Made by a program: the position numbers and the translations under genes
Notes under the pieces: generated by a model
Database searches by the model: none
What the model saw: only the letters and a program-made list of their open reading frames with translations
Told to the model about the DNA's origin: nothing
Shown: piece by piece, positions 4,726-5,377 of the stretch
How positions within the stretch are numbered: the first letter of the stretch is position 1
Layout: every line of letters begins with the position of its first letter
NCBI GenBank assembly: GCA_023424095.1
Contig: JAFAEG010000007.1
Coordinates: 1-5,377 of the forward strand
DNA length: 5,377 nucleotides
Source: Pseudomonadota bacterium
Lineage (GTDB): Bacteria > Pseudomonadota > Alphaproteobacteria > Sphingomonadales > Sphingomonadaceae
Direction of reading: 5' to 3'

Positions 4726-5377
4726 ATGAAGAAGCTCCTGCTGTGCGGCCTCGCCGCTCTCGCGCTCGCTCCGCTCCCGGCCGCCGCCCGGCCGATGACC
4801 GCCACCGATCTTGCCACGATGAAACGGATCGGCGCGCCGACCGTGTCGCCGGACGGGCGATGGCTGGTCTATCAATTGCGCGAGACCGATCTCGCCGCCA
4901 ATCGCGGCCGCACGGATCTTTGGCTGCTCGATCTCAACCGGCCGAACGCGATCCCGGTCAAGGTCGCCTCCACCCCGCAGCACAACGAACATGACGCCCG
5001 CTTCTCCGGCGATGGCCGCTGGCTCTATTATCTGACGGGCCAATCGGGCTCCGAGCAGGTCTGGCGCGTTTCGCTGCCCAATGGCCGTCCGCAGCAGGTG
5101 ACCAGCGTCAATGGCGGCATCTCCGGTTATCTTCCGTCGCCGACCGGTGACCGGATCGCGGTGTGGGCCGACCGCGATCAGCGTTGCGACGACCTCGCCT
5201 GCGCCGATGTTCCGGGCGCGCCCGAAGGGCAGGGCAGCGCCCGCGCCTTCAACGAGATTTTCGTTCGCCATTGGGATTCGTGGGAAACGCCCAACACCTT
5301 CTCGCGCATCTTCCTCCTGTCCGTGGGCCGGGACGGCCGCGCCCCCGGCAGCCGCGTTCCGGTCCCCCCGGGCCCTA
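4726..5377 (+). CDS. S9 family peptidase (prolyl oligopeptidase-like), 3'-truncated by the window
   Basis: The first 217 residues of an exported S9-type serine peptidase, running off the right edge. A signal peptide is clear (MKKLLL, hydrophobic core, AxA site near residues 19-21). Cys7 is not in a lipobox, so the protein is probably periplasmic rather than a lipoprotein. The mature N terminus has DLATMKRIGAPTVSPDGRWL (29-47), then RTDLWLLDL (62-70), FSGDGRWLYYLTG (93-105) and EQVWRV (110-115): these SPDGRW-type repeats are blades of the N-terminal beta-propeller that gates substrate access in S9 enzymes. Cys154 and Cys159 are close together and could form a disulfide. The alpha/beta-hydrolase domain with the Ser-Asp-His triad would lie beyond the window, so activity cannot be judged. 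Family members usually have 650-700 residues. No Shine-Dalgarno lies near the ATG; the signal peptide fixes the start. Oligopeptide or dipeptide scavenging is the likely role. Confidence 0.85.
   Translation, partial: MKKLLLCGLAALALAPLPAAARPMTATDLATMKRIGAPTVSPDGRWLVYQLRETDLAANRGRTDLWLLDLNRPNAIPVKVASTPQHNEHDARFSGDGRWLYYLTGQSGSEQVWRVSLPNGRPQQVTSVNGGISGYLPSPTGDRIAVWADRDQRCDDLACADVPGAPEGQGSARAFNEIFVRHWDSWETPNTFSRIFLLSVGRDGRAPGSRVPVPPGP

Noticed and set aside
4624..5271. 215-codon minus-strand open frame opposite the S9 peptidase start
   Set aside because: The plus strand encodes a signal peptide and propeller repeats; the antisense product is low-complexity with no recognisable family.

Overview
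The window is GC-rich, dense chromosomal DNA from an alphaproteobacterium, most likely a sphingomonad (Sphingomonadales). This rests on the PopZ/DUF2497 gene, two minimal Flp pilins, a mitochondrial-type NDUFAF5-like methyltransferase, the pcm-like/tolC/popZ gene order and codon use that is G/C-rich at third positions. No strain-level identification is possible. I see no insertion sequence, integrase, CRISPR array, tRNA, rRNA or other sign of an accessory island.

Layout from left to right. Bases 1-512 carry two short Flp/Fap-type pilin genes on the minus strand, with hairpins after the left one. Bases 600-1007 hold a plus-strand MutT-type Nudix hydrolase, transcribed away from the pilins. It meets tail-to-tail a minus-strand SAM-dependent methyltransferase (1004-1882) that resembles the complex I assembly factor NDUFAF5. 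The two genes share a CTAG tetranucleotide in which both stop codons lie. A 139-bp divergent intergenic region (1883-2021) separates the methyltransferase from a plus-strand run: a divergent protein-L-isoaspartate methyltransferase (2022-2672), a TolC-family outer-membrane channel (2682-4181) and a compact PopZ pole organiser (4217-4627). A strong 8-bp hairpin follows popZ. The window ends inside an exported S9-family (prolyl oligopeptidase-like) peptidase that starts at 4726.

Functionally these are mostly separate housekeeping or envelope modules: adhesion pili of the Tad system, nucleotide-pool sanitation, probable respiratory complex I maturation, and a pcm-tolC-popZ block linking protein repair (or a derived activity), efflux or type I secretion, and cell-pole organisation. 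The pcm-like and tolC genes are 9 bp apart and almost certainly co-transcribed; popZ is 35 bp further on with no terminator visible between.

I did not find a convincing undescribed system. The points most worth a second look are the short, weakly acidic linker of PopZ, the altered SAM-binding and strand-4 motifs of the Pcm homologue, the NDUFAF5-like methyltransferase, and an Ala at the expected processing site of one of the two pilins.
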